Shown: piece by piece, positions 18,952-28,408 of the stretch
Numbering within the stretch: the first letter of the stretch is position 1
Layout: every line of letters begins with the position of its first letter
DNA from: Thermomonas sp.
GTDB taxonomy: Bacteria > Pseudomonadota > Gammaproteobacteria > Xanthomonadales > Xanthomonadaceae
NCBI RefSeq assembly: GCF_019104945.1
Contig: NZ_JAHRWW010000027.1
Span: 23,142-87,141 of the forward strand
Length of the DNA: 64,000 nt
Reading direction: 5' to 3'
The notes under the pieces: generated by a model
What the model was told of the DNA's origin: nothing
The model's database searches: none
Seen by the model: only the letters and a program-made list of their open reading frames with translations
Translations under genes and position numbers: made by a program

Positions 18952-19467
18952 TTAGCCTTCCTTGTTTGATGCAAACAAACCAACGCGCAGGTCTTTGGCT
19001 TGGTAAATTTCTTCACCATCCACCAACACGCGGGCATCGGCCTGCGCCATCACCAATTTGCGGTTGATGACACGGGTGATGTCAATTTCATACGTGACTT
19101 TCTTCGCCGTTGGCAGCACTTGGCCAGAGAATTTCACCTCGCCGCAACCCAGCGCACGGCCACGGCCGGGTGCGCCTAGCCACGTGAGATAAAACCCAAC
19201 GATCTGCCACATAGCATCGAGCCCCAAGCAGCCAGGCATCACCGGGTCGCCAAGGAAATGGCACTGGAAAAACCAGAGGTCTGGATGGATGTCGAGCTCG
19301 GCACGCACGAAGCCTTTGCCGTGACTGCCGCCGTTGTCGTTGATCTCAACGATGCGATCGAACATCAACATGGGGTCGGCGGGCAAACGAGCCTCGCTGT
19401 CGGGGAAAAGCTCGCCGCGTGCGCTGGCGAGCAGCTGCTCACGGGTAAACGATGAAGCGCGGGTCAT
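18952..19467 (-). CDS. fabA: 3-hydroxydecanoyl-ACP dehydratase/isomerase FabA
   Basis: Dehydrates 3-hydroxydecanoyl-ACP and isomerises the trans-2 to the cis-3 bond, introducing the double bond of unsaturated fatty acids. The start at 19467 ([20 protein letters not shown]) aligns with E. coli FabA and gives 171 residues. Upstream frame extension to 19689 would overlap the zwf leader and has no family counterpart. The catalytic His70 ([11 protein letters not shown]) and Asp84 (GCLGLDAMW) are at the E. coli positions. It is the first gene of fabA-fabB and divergent from zwf. Confidence 0.98.
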   Translation of the reverse strand: MTRASSFTREQLLASARGELFPDSEARLPADPMLMFDRIVEINDNGGSHGKGFVRAELDIHPDLWFFQCHFLGDPVMPGCLGLDAMWQIVGFYLTWLGAPGRGRALGCGEVKFSGQVLPTAKKVTYEIDITRVINRKLVMAQADARVLVDGEEIYQAKDLRVGLFASNKEG

Positions 19468-19654
19468 GGACTGGCCCAATGGGGAAACGTTTGATTCTAT
19501 ACAAACACACCCCTCCATACCTAGGCGTATCCAATGCAAAGGCATCGGTTCGCGCGTTTTGAACCGCTTCCGCCCATGAAAACGTGTGCAGTGCAACACT
19601 TCATGCAAAAACCGTATTAAGCTCGAAGTTCGTCCACATCTTGGTGATCTCCCT

Positions 19655-21124
19655 GTGACGCAAGCCACGCCCGCCTCGCTGCTGACCATCTTCGGCGCTA
19701 CCGGCGATCTCTCCCGACGTATGCTGCTGCCCTCGCTTTACAGTTTGCAGGCCGAACATTTGCTCCCCGACGGGATGCGCATTCTTGGCACGGCGCGTAG
19801 CGAACTGAGCCGTGAAGCCTTCGCCCAGATGGTGGCCGATAGCATCCATGAGCGCATTCCCGCCGCCGAGTGCAACGACGAAGCACTGCGCGGCCTGATC
19901 GAGCGCCTTGATTTTTTTTCAGCCAGCGCTGACAACGATGTCAGTATGAAGGCATTAGCCGACAAAATTACTAACTCGCGTAATGGCGACGCGCTCTACC
20001 ACATGAGCACCGCGCCCAAATTTTATGGCCCCGCCTGCCAAGCCTTGGCGGCGCACGGTGCAGCCGGCCCAGGCACACGAGTGATGCTGGAAAAACCCAT
20101 CGGCACCGACCTTGCTAGCGCCATTGCCATCAATGATGCGGTGGCCAAGGCCTTCGACGAAGAGCGCATCTACCGTACCGACCATTACCTTGGCAAAGAG
20201 GGCGTGCAAAACCTGATTGCGCTGCGCTTTGGTAATTCGTTGTTCGAGCCACTTTGGAGCGCGCGCCATATCGAACAGGTGCAGATCACCGTGGGTGAAA
20301 CCGTGGGTGTGGAAGGGCGCGGCGATTATTACGACGAGTCCGGCGCGCTGCGCGACATGCTGCAGAACCACTTACTGCAGCTGCTGTGCTTGGTGGCGAT
20401 GGAGCCACCGGCCAAGTTTGACCCCACCGCCGTGCGCAATGAAAAAATCAAAGTACTGCGCTCACTACGCGCGATCAATCACAGCAATGTCGGCACCGAT
20501 TCGGTCATTGGCCAGTACACCGCTGGCGCAAGCGAAGGCAAAGTGGTGCCGGGCTACGCCGAAGAATTAGGCCGCGCCAGCCGCACCGAAACCTTCGTTG
20601 CGCTGCGTGCGCACGTGGACAACTGGCGCTGGTCGGGGGTGCCGTTCTACCTGCGCACCGGCAAGCGCCTACCTTCGCGCAGCACCGAAATTTATATCCA
20701 GTTCCGCAAAGTGCCGTATTCGATTTTCGGTGGCCCAGCGGCCGCCGATATGCAGCCCAATGGCCTATTGATCAAGCTGCAACCAGAAGAACGCATCGAG
20801 CTGATGCTGATGAGCAAAACGCCGGGGCTGGACCGCAACGGGCTGCGCCTGTCGCAAGTAGGGCTGGATCTCGATTTCCACGAAGAGTTTGCTGCCGCGC
20901 GCAAGCGCATTGCTTACGAGCGTTTGTATTTGGATGCCATTGAAGGTAACGGCACGCTGTTTGTACGCCGCGACGAAACCGAAGCTGCGTGGCAGTGGGT
21001 CGATGCGATTGCAAACGGCTGGCGCGATACCGGCATGGTTCCTAAGCCTTATCCAGCTGGTACTTGGGGGCCGAGCGCCACCGTTTCTCTCACCGACCGC
21101 AGCGGCCATAGCTGGCGCGAATAA
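19655..21124 (+). CDS. zwf: Glucose-6-phosphate dehydrogenase
   Basis: Oxidises glucose-6-phosphate to 6-phosphogluconolactone with NADP or NAD. The GTG at 19655 gives 489 residues, matching the family; the frame is open further upstream, but that part has no counterpart. The dinucleotide site is [10 protein letters not shown] near residue 14 and the substrate/catalytic motif is [13 protein letters not shown]. It is the first gene of zwf-pgl-edd-glk-eda, so product flows straight into the Entner-Doudoroff pathway. The 187-base divergent region with fabA holds the promoters, which I cannot place firmly. Confidence 0.96.
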   Translation: MTQATPASLLTIFGATGDLSRRMLLPSLYSLQAEHLLPDGMRILGTARSELSREAFAQMVADSIHERIPAAECNDEALRGLIERLDFFSASADNDVSMKALADKITNSRNGDALYHMSTAPKFYGPACQALAAHGAAGPGTRVMLEKPIGTDLASAIAINDAVAKAFDEERIYRTDHYLGKEGVQNLIALRFGNSLFEPLWSARHIEQVQITVGETVGVEGRGDYYDESGALRDMLQNHLLQLLCLVAMEPPAKFDPTAVRNEKIKVLRSLRAINHSNVGTDSVIGQYTAGASEGKVVPGYAEELGRASRTETFVALRAHVDNWRWSGVPFYLRTGKRLPSRSTEIYIQFRKVPYSIFGGPAAADMQPNGLLIKLQPEERIELMLMSKTPGLDRNGLRLSQVGLDLDFHEEFAAARKRIAYERLYLDAIEGNGTLFVRRDETEAAWQWVDAIANGWRDTGMVPKPYPAGTWGPSATVSLTDRSGHSWRE

Positions 21125-21132
21125 GGGGCGTA

Positions 21133-21831
21133 ATGAGCTGGATCGAACATACTTATCCCGATACCTCTGCGCTCGTTACGCAGGTCAGTCGTATTTTTGA
21201 AGAAGCCGCACGACAGGCCATCGCGCAGCGCGGCCGCGCATTCTTCAGTCTCGCCGGTGGGCGCACGCCGCTACCGATTTACGCCTATCTTGCCAACGCG
21301 GGCTTGAACGGCCCTGTGTTGGCAGTGCCGGGGGATGATCGCTGCGTACCGCACGATCACGCCGCCTGCAACTGGCGCAACCTACGCGATGCGTTCTACA
21401 CCGACCCGCAGATTCAAGTGCAGCCACTAACCACCGCCGACGGTGCCAGTGAGGCGTCACTCACTCAGAGCCAACACTTTTTGGCGCAGCATCCTGAGGC
21501 ATTCGATGCGGTACTCATAGGCATGGGGGCAGACGGCCACTTCGCTTCGTTATTTCCCGGCGCAGCCAATCTTCAGCAAGGTTTGGCGGGAGACAGCGGC
21601 CTTGCTGTCATCGCCACCACACCCAATCCATTACCGCCCGAAGCGCCGTTCTCGCGCATCAGCCTGACCCTGCCGCGCCTGCTGCATGCGCGCGAAGTGC
21701 ATGTGGTTGTAACCGGCCAAGACAAATACAGCATTCTGCAGCAGGCCAAGCAAGACGCCGGTGCGCCGTATCCCATCGCCACATTGCTGCACGCTTCCCC
21801 TATCCCCGTCCACATTCATTGGAGCCCATGA
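21133..21831 (+). CDS. pgl: 6-phosphogluconolactonase
   Basis: Hydrolyses 6-phosphogluconolactone to 6-phosphogluconate. The 232 residues carry [13 protein letters not shown] near the N-terminus, the PGDDRCVP segment, and the catalytic region [17 protein letters not shown] of the glucosamine-6-phosphate isomerase-like fold. It is eight bases after zwf and overlaps the start of edd. Size and context agree with the DevB-type Pgl. Confidence 0.95.
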   Translation: MSWIEHTYPDTSALVTQVSRIFEEAARQAIAQRGRAFFSLAGGRTPLPIYAYLANAGLNGPVLAVPGDDRCVPHDHAACNWRNLRDAFYTDPQIQVQPLTTADGASEASLTQSQHFLAQHPEAFDAVLIGMGADGHFASLFPGAANLQQGLAGDSGLAVIATTPNPLPPEAPFSRISLTLPRLLHAREVHVVVTGQDKYSILQQAKQDAGAPYPIATLLHASPIPVHIHWSP

Positions 21832-23678
21832 TGTCCACGTCTTCGCTGCATCCCGTCGTCGAACGCGTCACTGCCCGCATTGCCGAGCGCAGCCAAAAGA
21901 CGCGTGCGGATTACCTTGCACGCATGGACGCCGCGCATCAGGCCGGGCCGTATCGCTACAAACTGTCCTGCGGCAACCAAGCTCACGGCTTCGCCGCCTC
22001 GGGCGAAGACAAGCCCGCGCTGCGCTGGGGCAAGGGTGGCAATATCGGTATTGTCACCGCTTACAACGACATGCTCAGCGCGCACCAGCCGTTTGAGCCT
22101 TACCCGGCATTGATCCGCATGGCTGCGCGCAACGCCGGCGGCAGCGCGCAGGTGGCAGGCGGGGTTCCTGCAATGTGCGACGGCATTACTCAAGGCCGCG
22201 CTGGGATGGAGCTTTCGCTGTTCTCGCGTGACGTGATCGCCATGGCCACCGCGGTATCGCTGTCGCACGACTGCTATGACGCCGCGCTGATGCTTGGCGT
22301 GTGCGACAAAATCGTGCCCGGCCTACTGATTGGCGCGCTCAGCTTCGGCCACCTGCCGGTGATCTTTGTTCCCGCAGGCCCCATGCCCTCGGGCATTCCT
22401 AACCCAGAAAAAGCCAAGGTGCGCCAGCGTTTTGCACTGGGTCAAGCCAGCCAAGACGAACTCATGGATGCCGAGGCCGCGTCTTATCATGCGCCCGGCA
22501 CCTGCACCTTCTACGGCACCGCCAATTCCAACCAAATGCTGATGGAAGTGATGGGCCTGCATATGCCTGGCACCGCCTTCGTCCCGCCGAACACGCCGCT
22601 GCGCAGTGCGCTTACCGTGGCCGCCGCCGAACAGGTGCTGCAAAACACCGCACTGGGCGAGCACTATCGCCCACTCGCGCATACCGTGGACGAAAAAGCG
22701 ATCGTCAATGCGATGGTGGGCCTTGCCGCTACCGGCGGCTCCACCAACCACTCCATGCATCTTGTGGCGATTGCCCGCGCCGCGGGTGTACAAATCAACT
22801 GGGACGATTTGGATGAACTCTCCAAAGCCACGCCACTGCTGGCACGCGTGTATCCCAACGGCGCCGCCGACGTGAACCACTTTGAAGCCGCAGGCGGTAT
22901 TGGTTTTGTGATTCGTGAACTACTCGATGGCGGCCTGCTGCACGATGATGTGAAGTGTGTGCATGGTGGCGGCTTACGCCAGCAGGCACAGCAGCCGTAT
23001 ATGGATGACCTAACCTTGCGCTGGCAAGAGCCGCCGGCTGCATCGCTCAATACCAATATCGTGCGCCCCGCCTCTAACCCCTTCGACCACGAAGGCGGCC
23101 TACGCTGTCTCTCTGGAAACATTGGCCGCGCGGTGGTGAAAATTTCTGCCGTGGCGCCAGAGTTCCGCCAAATTGAAGCCCCCGCCATCATTTTTGAATC
23201 GCAAGACGCGCTGATTGATGCGTTCAAGGTGGGTAAACTGGATAAGCACGACGGCTTTGACGGTAATTTTGTCGCCGTGGTGCGTGGCCAAGGCCCGCGT
23301 GCCATCGGTATGCCCGAACTACACAAACTCACCCCCACACTGGCCGCACTGCAAGACCGCGGCCAACGCGTAGCGCTGCTTACCGATGGCCGCATGTCTG
23401 GGGCTTCCGGCAAAGTGCTTGCCGCAATTCACGTTACGCCAGAGGCGCTTGACGGTGAAGGCTTAGCCAAATTGCGCGAAGGGGATGTAGTGCGCATCGA
23501 CGGCGAAGCGGGCACGATGAACGCGATGGTCGATGCCGCCGAATGGGCCGCGCGCGCACCGGCGCAACTAGATCGTTCGTCCAGCCACCATGGCATGGGC
23601 CGCGAGCTGTTTGGCTTGATGCGCCACCACGTAGGCTCGGCCGAACACGGCGCCTGCTCACTGTTTGGTGACGCTTAA
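21831..23678 (+). CDS. edd: 6-phosphogluconate dehydratase
   Basis: Iron-sulfur dehydratase that makes 2-keto-3-deoxy-6-phosphogluconate, the defining Entner-Doudoroff step. The 615 residues include [21 protein letters not shown] with one cluster cysteine, [13 protein letters not shown], and the C-terminal [18 protein letters not shown]. Two adjacent ATGs exist at 21828 and 21831. The second has GGAG six bases upstream and shares one base with the pgl stop, so it is preferred. The glk ATG follows immediately after the stop. Confidence 0.97.
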   Translation: MSTSSLHPVVERVTARIAERSQKTRADYLARMDAAHQAGPYRYKLSCGNQAHGFAASGEDKPALRWGKGGNIGIVTAYNDMLSAHQPFEPYPALIRMAARNAGGSAQVAGGVPAMCDGITQGRAGMELSLFSRDVIAMATAVSLSHDCYDAALMLGVCDKIVPGLLIGALSFGHLPVIFVPAGPMPSGIPNPEKAKVRQRFALGQASQDELMDAEAASYHAPGTCTFYGTANSNQMLMEVMGLHMPGTAFVPPNTPLRSALTVAAAEQVLQNTALGEHYRPLAHTVDEKAIVNAMVGLAATGGSTNHSMHLVAIARAAGVQINWDDLDELSKATPLLARVYPNGAADVNHFEAAGGIGFVIRELLDGGLLHDDVKCVHGGGLRQQAQQPYMDDLTLRWQEPPAASLNTNIVRPASNPFDHEGGLRCLSGNIGRAVVKISAVAPEFRQIEAPAIIFESQDALIDAFKVGKLDKHDGFDGNFVAVVRGQGPRAIGMPELHKLTPTLAALQDRGQRVALLTDGRMSGASGKVLAAIHVTPEALDGEGLAKLREGDVVRIDGEAGTMNAMVDAAEWAARAPAQLDRSSSHHGMGRELFGLMRHHVGSAEHGACSLFGDA

Positions 23679-24701
23679 ATGAGTGCCCCCAACATTGCCC
23701 TAGTTGGCGATATTGGCGGCACTAACGCGCGCTTTGCGCTGATCGACTTGACGGCACCGAAGGTCGAGCTGCGCGAATCGAAATCGCTGCCAAATGCTGA
23801 CTTCGCCAGCCTGCAGCACGCCATCGAACATTATCTCGCTGGGGTGAGCGAACACCCCACCCGCGCGGCGCTCGCCGTGGCCTGCCCCGTGGGTAGCGAT
23901 GAAATTCGGCTTACCAATCGCGCGTGGTCGTTCTCACGCGCAGAGCTACAGGCCACACTTGGGCTGGACGAATTACGCATGCTCAACGATTTCGGTGCGG
24001 TCGCGTGGGCCATCCCCGCACTCACCGACGCTGATCTTGTCACGCTTCATGGCAGCCTAACCGCCCCATTGCAAGGCCCCATCAGCGTACTTGGCCCCGG
24101 CACAGGGCTAGGCGTTGCGCTTTTGGTTGGCACTGAAAAAACCGGCTGGCACGTCATTGAAACCGAAGGTGGGCATATTGGTTTTGCTCCACTCGGTGAT
24201 GAAGAACGCGCCATCTCCGCATGGCTCACCGCGCAGCATGGCCGCACATCGACTGAGCGATTATTGTGCGGAAAAGGATTATCAGAGATCGACGCGGTAC
24301 TGCGCGGCGCAAATCAATTTTCGCCAACACACCGTCCCCTTCCCGGTGAAACGACCCTACAAACACCAAGCCTACGCGACCCGGCCGATGTCGTTGCCGC
24401 CGCACTCGATGGCCACGACACCGCCGCACGCCGCGCGCTTGCACGTTTCTGCGCAGTATTAGGCAGCGTGGCGGGTGATTGCGCGCTGATCCACGGCGCA
24501 CGCACCGTGGTGATTGCAGGCGGTATCGTGCCGCGTTTTATTCCCTTCCTACGCAGCAGCGCCTTCCGCGAGCGTTTCCTTGCCAAAGGGCGGCTCACGC
24601 CACTGCTGGAATCGGTTCCCATCCACATCATCACCCATCCTCACCCCGGCCTATTGGGTGCCGCCTGCGCGCTACGCGCATCGGAGCTTGCCTCATGTTG
24701 A
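23679..24701 (+). CDS. glk: Glucokinase
   Basis: Phosphorylates glucose with ATP, feeding zwf. The 340 residues begin with the phosphate-binding LVGDIGGTNARFAL and contain LNDFGAVAWAIP, LGPGTGLGVALLVG and EGGHIGFAPLGDEE, the proteobacterial Glk family motifs (non-ROK type). It begins on the base after the edd stop and overlaps eda by seven bases. Glucose is expected from the maltose/starch enzymes encoded just downstream. Confidence 0.96.
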   Translation: MSAPNIALVGDIGGTNARFALIDLTAPKVELRESKSLPNADFASLQHAIEHYLAGVSEHPTRAALAVACPVGSDEIRLTNRAWSFSRAELQATLGLDELRMLNDFGAVAWAIPALTDADLVTLHGSLTAPLQGPISVLGPGTGLGVALLVGTEKTGWHVIETEGGHIGFAPLGDEERAISAWLTAQHGRTSTERLLCGKGLSEIDAVLRGANQFSPTHRPLPGETTLQTPSLRDPADVVAAALDGHDTAARRALARFCAVLGSVAGDCALIHGARTVVIAGGIVPRFIPFLRSSAFRERFLAKGRLTPLLESVPIHIITHPHPGLLGAACALRASELASC

Positions 24702-25342
24702 ATACCGTTCACCACAACGCACTGGTTGATGCCGTGTTTGCACGCGCCCCGGTGGTGCCTGTCATTACCATTGCACGCATCGAAGACGCGCTGCCACTTG
24801 CTCGCGCACTGGCCGACAACGGCTTGCCGGTACTTGAAGTAACGCTGCGCACTGCCTGCGCGCTGGAAGCCATTGCCTTGATCGCACGCGAACTTCCGCA
24901 GGCCTGCGTGGGTGCTGGTACCATACTCTCGCCGAGCGACCTGCATAAGGTTGAAGCAGCAGGTGCGCAGTTTGCCATCTCCCCCGGTGCCACCGATGCG
25001 CTTTACAACGCCGCCAAATCAGGCAAAGTGCCGCTGATCCCAGGCATTGCCACCGCTTCTGAATTGATGCGTGGCGTGGAACACGGCTGGCAACGGTTCA
25101 AGTTTTTCCCCGCCGAAGCCAGCGGTGGCGTGGCGGCCCTCAAAGGCTTCGCAGGCCCACTACCTATGGCGCGCTTTTGCCCAACTGGTGGAATTGATAT
25201 TGGCAAAGCACCGAAATACCTTGCCCTGCCCAATGTTGCCTGCGTAGGCGGCTCGTGGATGCTGCCTAACGATGCGATCGCCAGCGGCGACTGGGCACGC
25301 GTCGGCACGCTTGCGCGTGAAGCTGCGGCACTGCCGCGCTAA
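24695..25342 (+). CDS. eda: KDPG aldolase
   Basis: Splits 2-keto-3-deoxy-6-phosphogluconate to pyruvate and glyceraldehyde-3-phosphate. The ATG at 24695 has GGAG eight bases upstream and gives 215 residues, near the E. coli length; the upstream open frame lies inside glk and is rejected. Glu48 (LEVTLRT) and the Schiff-base Lys136 (RFKFFPAEA) correspond to E. coli Glu45 and Lys133. It is the last gene of the operon, converging on the TonB receptor gene. Confidence 0.97.
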   Translation: MLNTVHHNALVDAVFARAPVVPVITIARIEDALPLARALADNGLPVLEVTLRTACALEAIALIARELPQACVGAGTILSPSDLHKVEAAGAQFAISPGATDALYNAAKSGKVPLIPGIATASELMRGVEHGWQRFKFFPAEASGGVAALKGFAGPLPMARFCPTGGIDIGKAPKYLALPNVACVGGSWMLPNDAIASGDWARVGTLAREAAALPR

Positions 25343-25364
25343 TTATTTTCTCTCCTTGGCTGAC

Positions 25365-25395
25365 ATAAAAAATCCCGCCGGCTTGCACCGGCGGG
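25365..25395 (-). terminator. Rho-independent terminator of the TonB receptor gene
   Basis: On the minus strand CCCGCCGG, a six-base loop and CCGGCGGG (25395 down to 25374) are followed by a run of T residues (25373 to about 25368). It lies 35 bases after the receptor stop. It may also halt the convergent eda message, though that side lacks a T run. Confidence 0.85.
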
Positions 25396-25429
25396 AGGTA
25401 AGAGTTACCAAGGGAGAACACTCATAACA

Positions 25430-28210
25430 TCAGAACTTGTAGCTGGCACCTAACAGCAGCGTGCGGCCCCACTTGATGTATTCCAGCGGGCGATCTTTGC
25501 TGCCCGAATAGGTGCGATAGGCTTCGTCACCCAAGTTGCTGGCTTGCAGCAGCAGGCTCAAGCCCTTCAAGCTACTGCCTTCACCGAAGGTGTAGCTCAC
25601 CTGCGCGTCGGTGATGTTTTCACCCACGACATAGCGCAGGATGCGCGCACCGTCGAAGTTACCGATCTCACCAATAAAGTCCGAGCGACGACGATTATTG
25701 ACGCGGAACTCGAAGCCATTGCGCTCGTAATACGCAGTGAAGTTGAACACGCGCTTGGAGAGGCCCGGCAGCGAGATCGGATCATTCCCCACGCTGCTTG
25801 CGCTTTCTGGGTCTAGGATTTTCACACTGCTGTCGTTAAAGCTCGCGCTCGCCACAACGCCAAACCCTTCCAGCGCTGGTGCAAACATATCCAGCGGCAG
25901 CGAGGCGGTAAGCTCGATACCCTGCAACTTGCCGCCCTTGCCGTTGAACGGGGCGCTCATCGTGCCTTGGGTCTTCACCGGCACGGTCATGCCTGCAGGC
26001 GGCACCCAACCTTGCAACAGATCGGTGAAGTCATAGCCATCGCGGGTTTGCGTGTAGATATAGCTGGTGAGGTCTTTATAGAAATACGCCGCGGCGATAT
26101 AAGCCTTGGTGCCAAAGTACTTTTCCCAAGAAATATCGAAAGCATTGGCACGCCACGGATCAAGCAGGGGGTTACCGCCACCCGCACCCGGCTTACCAGT
26201 TGCCGTGTCCACACCAAACTCTACCGAGGCGCGCAGTTGATCCACGCGCGCACGCGCTACCTGCCGCGCCATCGCCACACGCAGGGTTTGATCATCGGCC
26301 AGCGAGAAGGCGAGATTCAAACTCGGCAGCACGTCGGTATAGGTCTTGCCATTGCTATACGGGCGGATCTCTTGGCCTGCAGGCTGCGAGCTATCCCACA
26401 CGCGCGAGTCCGACGATTGGTCGGTATGCTGAATTTGCAAACCGATATTCCCGCGCACCGGCACCGCGCCCCACATAGTGTCGATATTGCCTTGAACGAA
26501 GGCCGTACTGATCGCTTCGTTGACCGTCCACGCCTTCGGGATCAAATACGCCGCCGTGTTATCGGTGGGGTTGAAGGTCATGTACTTGTCCACGGCACCC
26601 GGTACATTCCACGAAGGGATATAGCCAATGCCTGCAAAGCTCAAGTCCACCAGCCCATATTGCAGGTCAGCACCTACTGGCGTATCGCCCTGCGCGCCCA
26701 CATTGATATTACCCTCGGGCTGCTTTTTATCCTTGCTGCGATCGGCATAGTTCAAACCCAGCTTGATCCCAGAGAACGCATTCTCCAACGCTGCCGGAAC
26801 GGGGGTTCCCAAATCAAGGCGGAAGCCCTTCAGCTCGTCTTTGACACTTGGCACCTTGCCGTAGCCCGAGCCATAGATGGTGTTGGCTAGATATAGCTTG
26901 GTTGGGTCGGAGTAATCAAAGCCTGGCTTGATCTGTGAAAAGCCATTTTGGTTGATCGTGAGCTGCACCGAATCGAGCTGCGGCTGCGGCATCAGCTGGG
27001 TATTGTTCTCAAGGTTCAGCTCATCACGCTTGGCGCGCGACCACGACGCATCGGCAGTGAGCTTGAAGCCATTGCTGAAGAACCATTCGTTCTTAAAGCC
27101 CACCGCATCGATGGTGTCTTTGCGCTTGTTGTACATCCCACGCACCAACGGATAGACGTTATTCGCCGTACCACCGGTGAATGTATTGTTGCCATTGACT
27201 TGTGCGCCGATCATATCAAGGCGACCGAAGTTGCCGTTGTAGTCACCGATATGCACTTCAAACTGATTGGCAGTGTTCTCTTGCTTTGCCTGCGAATGGA
27301 ACACGTCGAGCGTGCTGATCCACGTTTCACTGGCGCGCACTTCCAACGTACCCATCACGCCATCGCGCTTGGTGTAACCAGTGCGGCGTAGCGCCTTGAT
27401 GCCGTCAGAATAGTAAGTCCCCGCATTGACCCCAGGACGCCAATTGGCACCAATCGCCTGCCAAGGCTCGTATAGGCCCACCTGATCTTCTTGCACTGGC
27501 GTATCGGAATGCGAATAGCCAATCGCAAAGCCAACGGTGCGCGCCGCATTCTGCCCAATGTAACTGGCGTTGAAGCGATTGCCCGTGGCCCCTTCATTGG
27601 CTGCCGATCCTAGTGAGCTGCGCTGCCAGCGGCCACTGATGGCAAACACCGGCTTGTCGTAGTTCAGCGGGCGCACGGTGCGCATATCCATCGTGCCGGA
27701 GAGCCCCTGCCCTACGAGCGCCGCATCGGGTGTTTTATACACGGTGACACCCGCCATCAGTTCCGACGGATATTGGTCGAACTCTACGCTGCGGTTATCG
27801 CCGGTGCTCACCAGCTCACGACCATTGAGTAAGGTTGTGGCGAAGTCGGGCGACAAACCGCGCACGCTGATGACCTGCGCACGCCCAGCAACACGCTGCG
27901 CGGCAAGACCAGGAAGACGGGCAATAGATTCAGCAATGCTGACGTCGGGCAGCTTGCCGATATCCTCGGCGGACACGGCTTCAACAATAGACGTAGCGTC
28001 CTTCTTGATGTCGATGGCGCGTTCGATACCCCCACGGATACCGGTGACAACAACCGTATCAAGATTCTTCGCGTCGTCCGCTTTCTTCTTGGCTTTCGCC
28101 GATGTGTTTTGCGCGTCGGTTTGCGCCTCTTGCGCGTGCACTTGCATCGTCAACATCAGCGCTGCCGAAGCGAGCGCCACGCTCAATAAATTTCGCTTTA
28201 ACTGCACCAT
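25430..28210 (-). CDS. TonB-dependent receptor, alpha-glucan locus
   Basis: A 926-residue outer-membrane receptor. The signal peptide is cleaved after VHA near residue 26; a TonB-box-like LDTVVVTG lies near residues 50-57. The plug domain has LPDVSIAESIARLPGL and VISVRGLSPDFATTLLNGRE, typical of the Xanthomonas-Caulobacter TonB receptor subfamily (TIGR01782). The barrel ends in a C-terminal phenylalanine (LLLGASYKF). Its place beside GH97, GH13, maltose-type MFS and LacI genes points to import of maltodextrins. The substrate is inference. It has its own upstream region containing an ATACGTAT palindrome. Confidence 0.92.
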   Translation of the reverse strand: MVQLKRNLLSVALASAALMLTMQVHAQEAQTDAQNTSAKAKKKADDAKNLDTVVVTGIRGGIERAIDIKKDATSIVEAVSAEDIGKLPDVSIAESIARLPGLAAQRVAGRAQVISVRGLSPDFATTLLNGRELVSTGDNRSVEFDQYPSELMAGVTVYKTPDAALVGQGLSGTMDMRTVRPLNYDKPVFAISGRWQRSSLGSAANEGATGNRFNASYIGQNAARTVGFAIGYSHSDTPVQEDQVGLYEPWQAIGANWRPGVNAGTYYSDGIKALRRTGYTKRDGVMGTLEVRASETWISTLDVFHSQAKQENTANQFEVHIGDYNGNFGRLDMIGAQVNGNNTFTGGTANNVYPLVRGMYNKRKDTIDAVGFKNEWFFSNGFKLTADASWSRAKRDELNLENNTQLMPQPQLDSVQLTINQNGFSQIKPGFDYSDPTKLYLANTIYGSGYGKVPSVKDELKGFRLDLGTPVPAALENAFSGIKLGLNYADRSKDKKQPEGNINVGAQGDTPVGADLQYGLVDLSFAGIGYIPSWNVPGAVDKYMTFNPTDNTAAYLIPKAWTVNEAISTAFVQGNIDTMWGAVPVRGNIGLQIQHTDQSSDSRVWDSSQPAGQEIRPYSNGKTYTDVLPSLNLAFSLADDQTLRVAMARQVARARVDQLRASVEFGVDTATGKPGAGGGNPLLDPWRANAFDISWEKYFGTKAYIAAAYFYKDLTSYIYTQTRDGYDFTDLLQGWVPPAGMTVPVKTQGTMSAPFNGKGGKLQGIELTASLPLDMFAPALEGFGVVASASFNDSSVKILDPESASSVGNDPISLPGLSKRVFNFTAYYERNGFEFRVNNRRRSDFIGEIGNFDGARILRYVVGENITDAQVSYTFGEGSSLKGLSLLLQASNLGDEAYRTYSGSKDRPLEYIKWGRTLLLGASYKF

Positions 28211-28408
28211 CTTCCCCTCCAGAAAATGCTAAACCAAGATTCGGGTAGTCCTATGTCACCCGCGTTTTTTTCCCGCAATTTTCGTGATTGCATGAACACC
28301 ACGATGGTGTGACAGGTCGCGGGCAAACAAAAGAACCTGCATACGTATTCATTGCAGCAACCAGCAAAAATCTCGACAAATCCCCTACAAAACTCTTTGC
28401 CGATGCAA
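28211..28408 (-). promoter_or_regulatory. Promoter region of the TonB receptor gene
   Basis: A 198-base AT-richer gap between the end of the GH97 gene and the receptor start. It contains a probable LacI-type operator (28338-28351) and GGAGG-like sequence just before the receptor ATG. No small gene was recognised in it. Confidence 0.55.
28338..28351 (-). promoter_or_regulatory. Probable LacI-type operator, receptor promoter
   Basis: Read on the minus strand this is TGAATACGTATGCA, a palindrome centred on CG with six of seven base pairs matching. It shares 12 of 14 positions with TGAATACGTTTACA in the operator upstream of the MFS gene. A central CG and this size are usual for LacI-family operators, and a LacI-type regulator is encoded in the same locus. 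Confidence 0.6.

Noticed and set aside
25967..26890. A 307-codon plus-strand frame opposite the TonB receptor
   Set aside because: The receptor frame is conserved along its whole length; this frame is an Arg/Ala/His-rich shadow. The frame at 28352-29257 opposite GH97 is rejected for the same reason.
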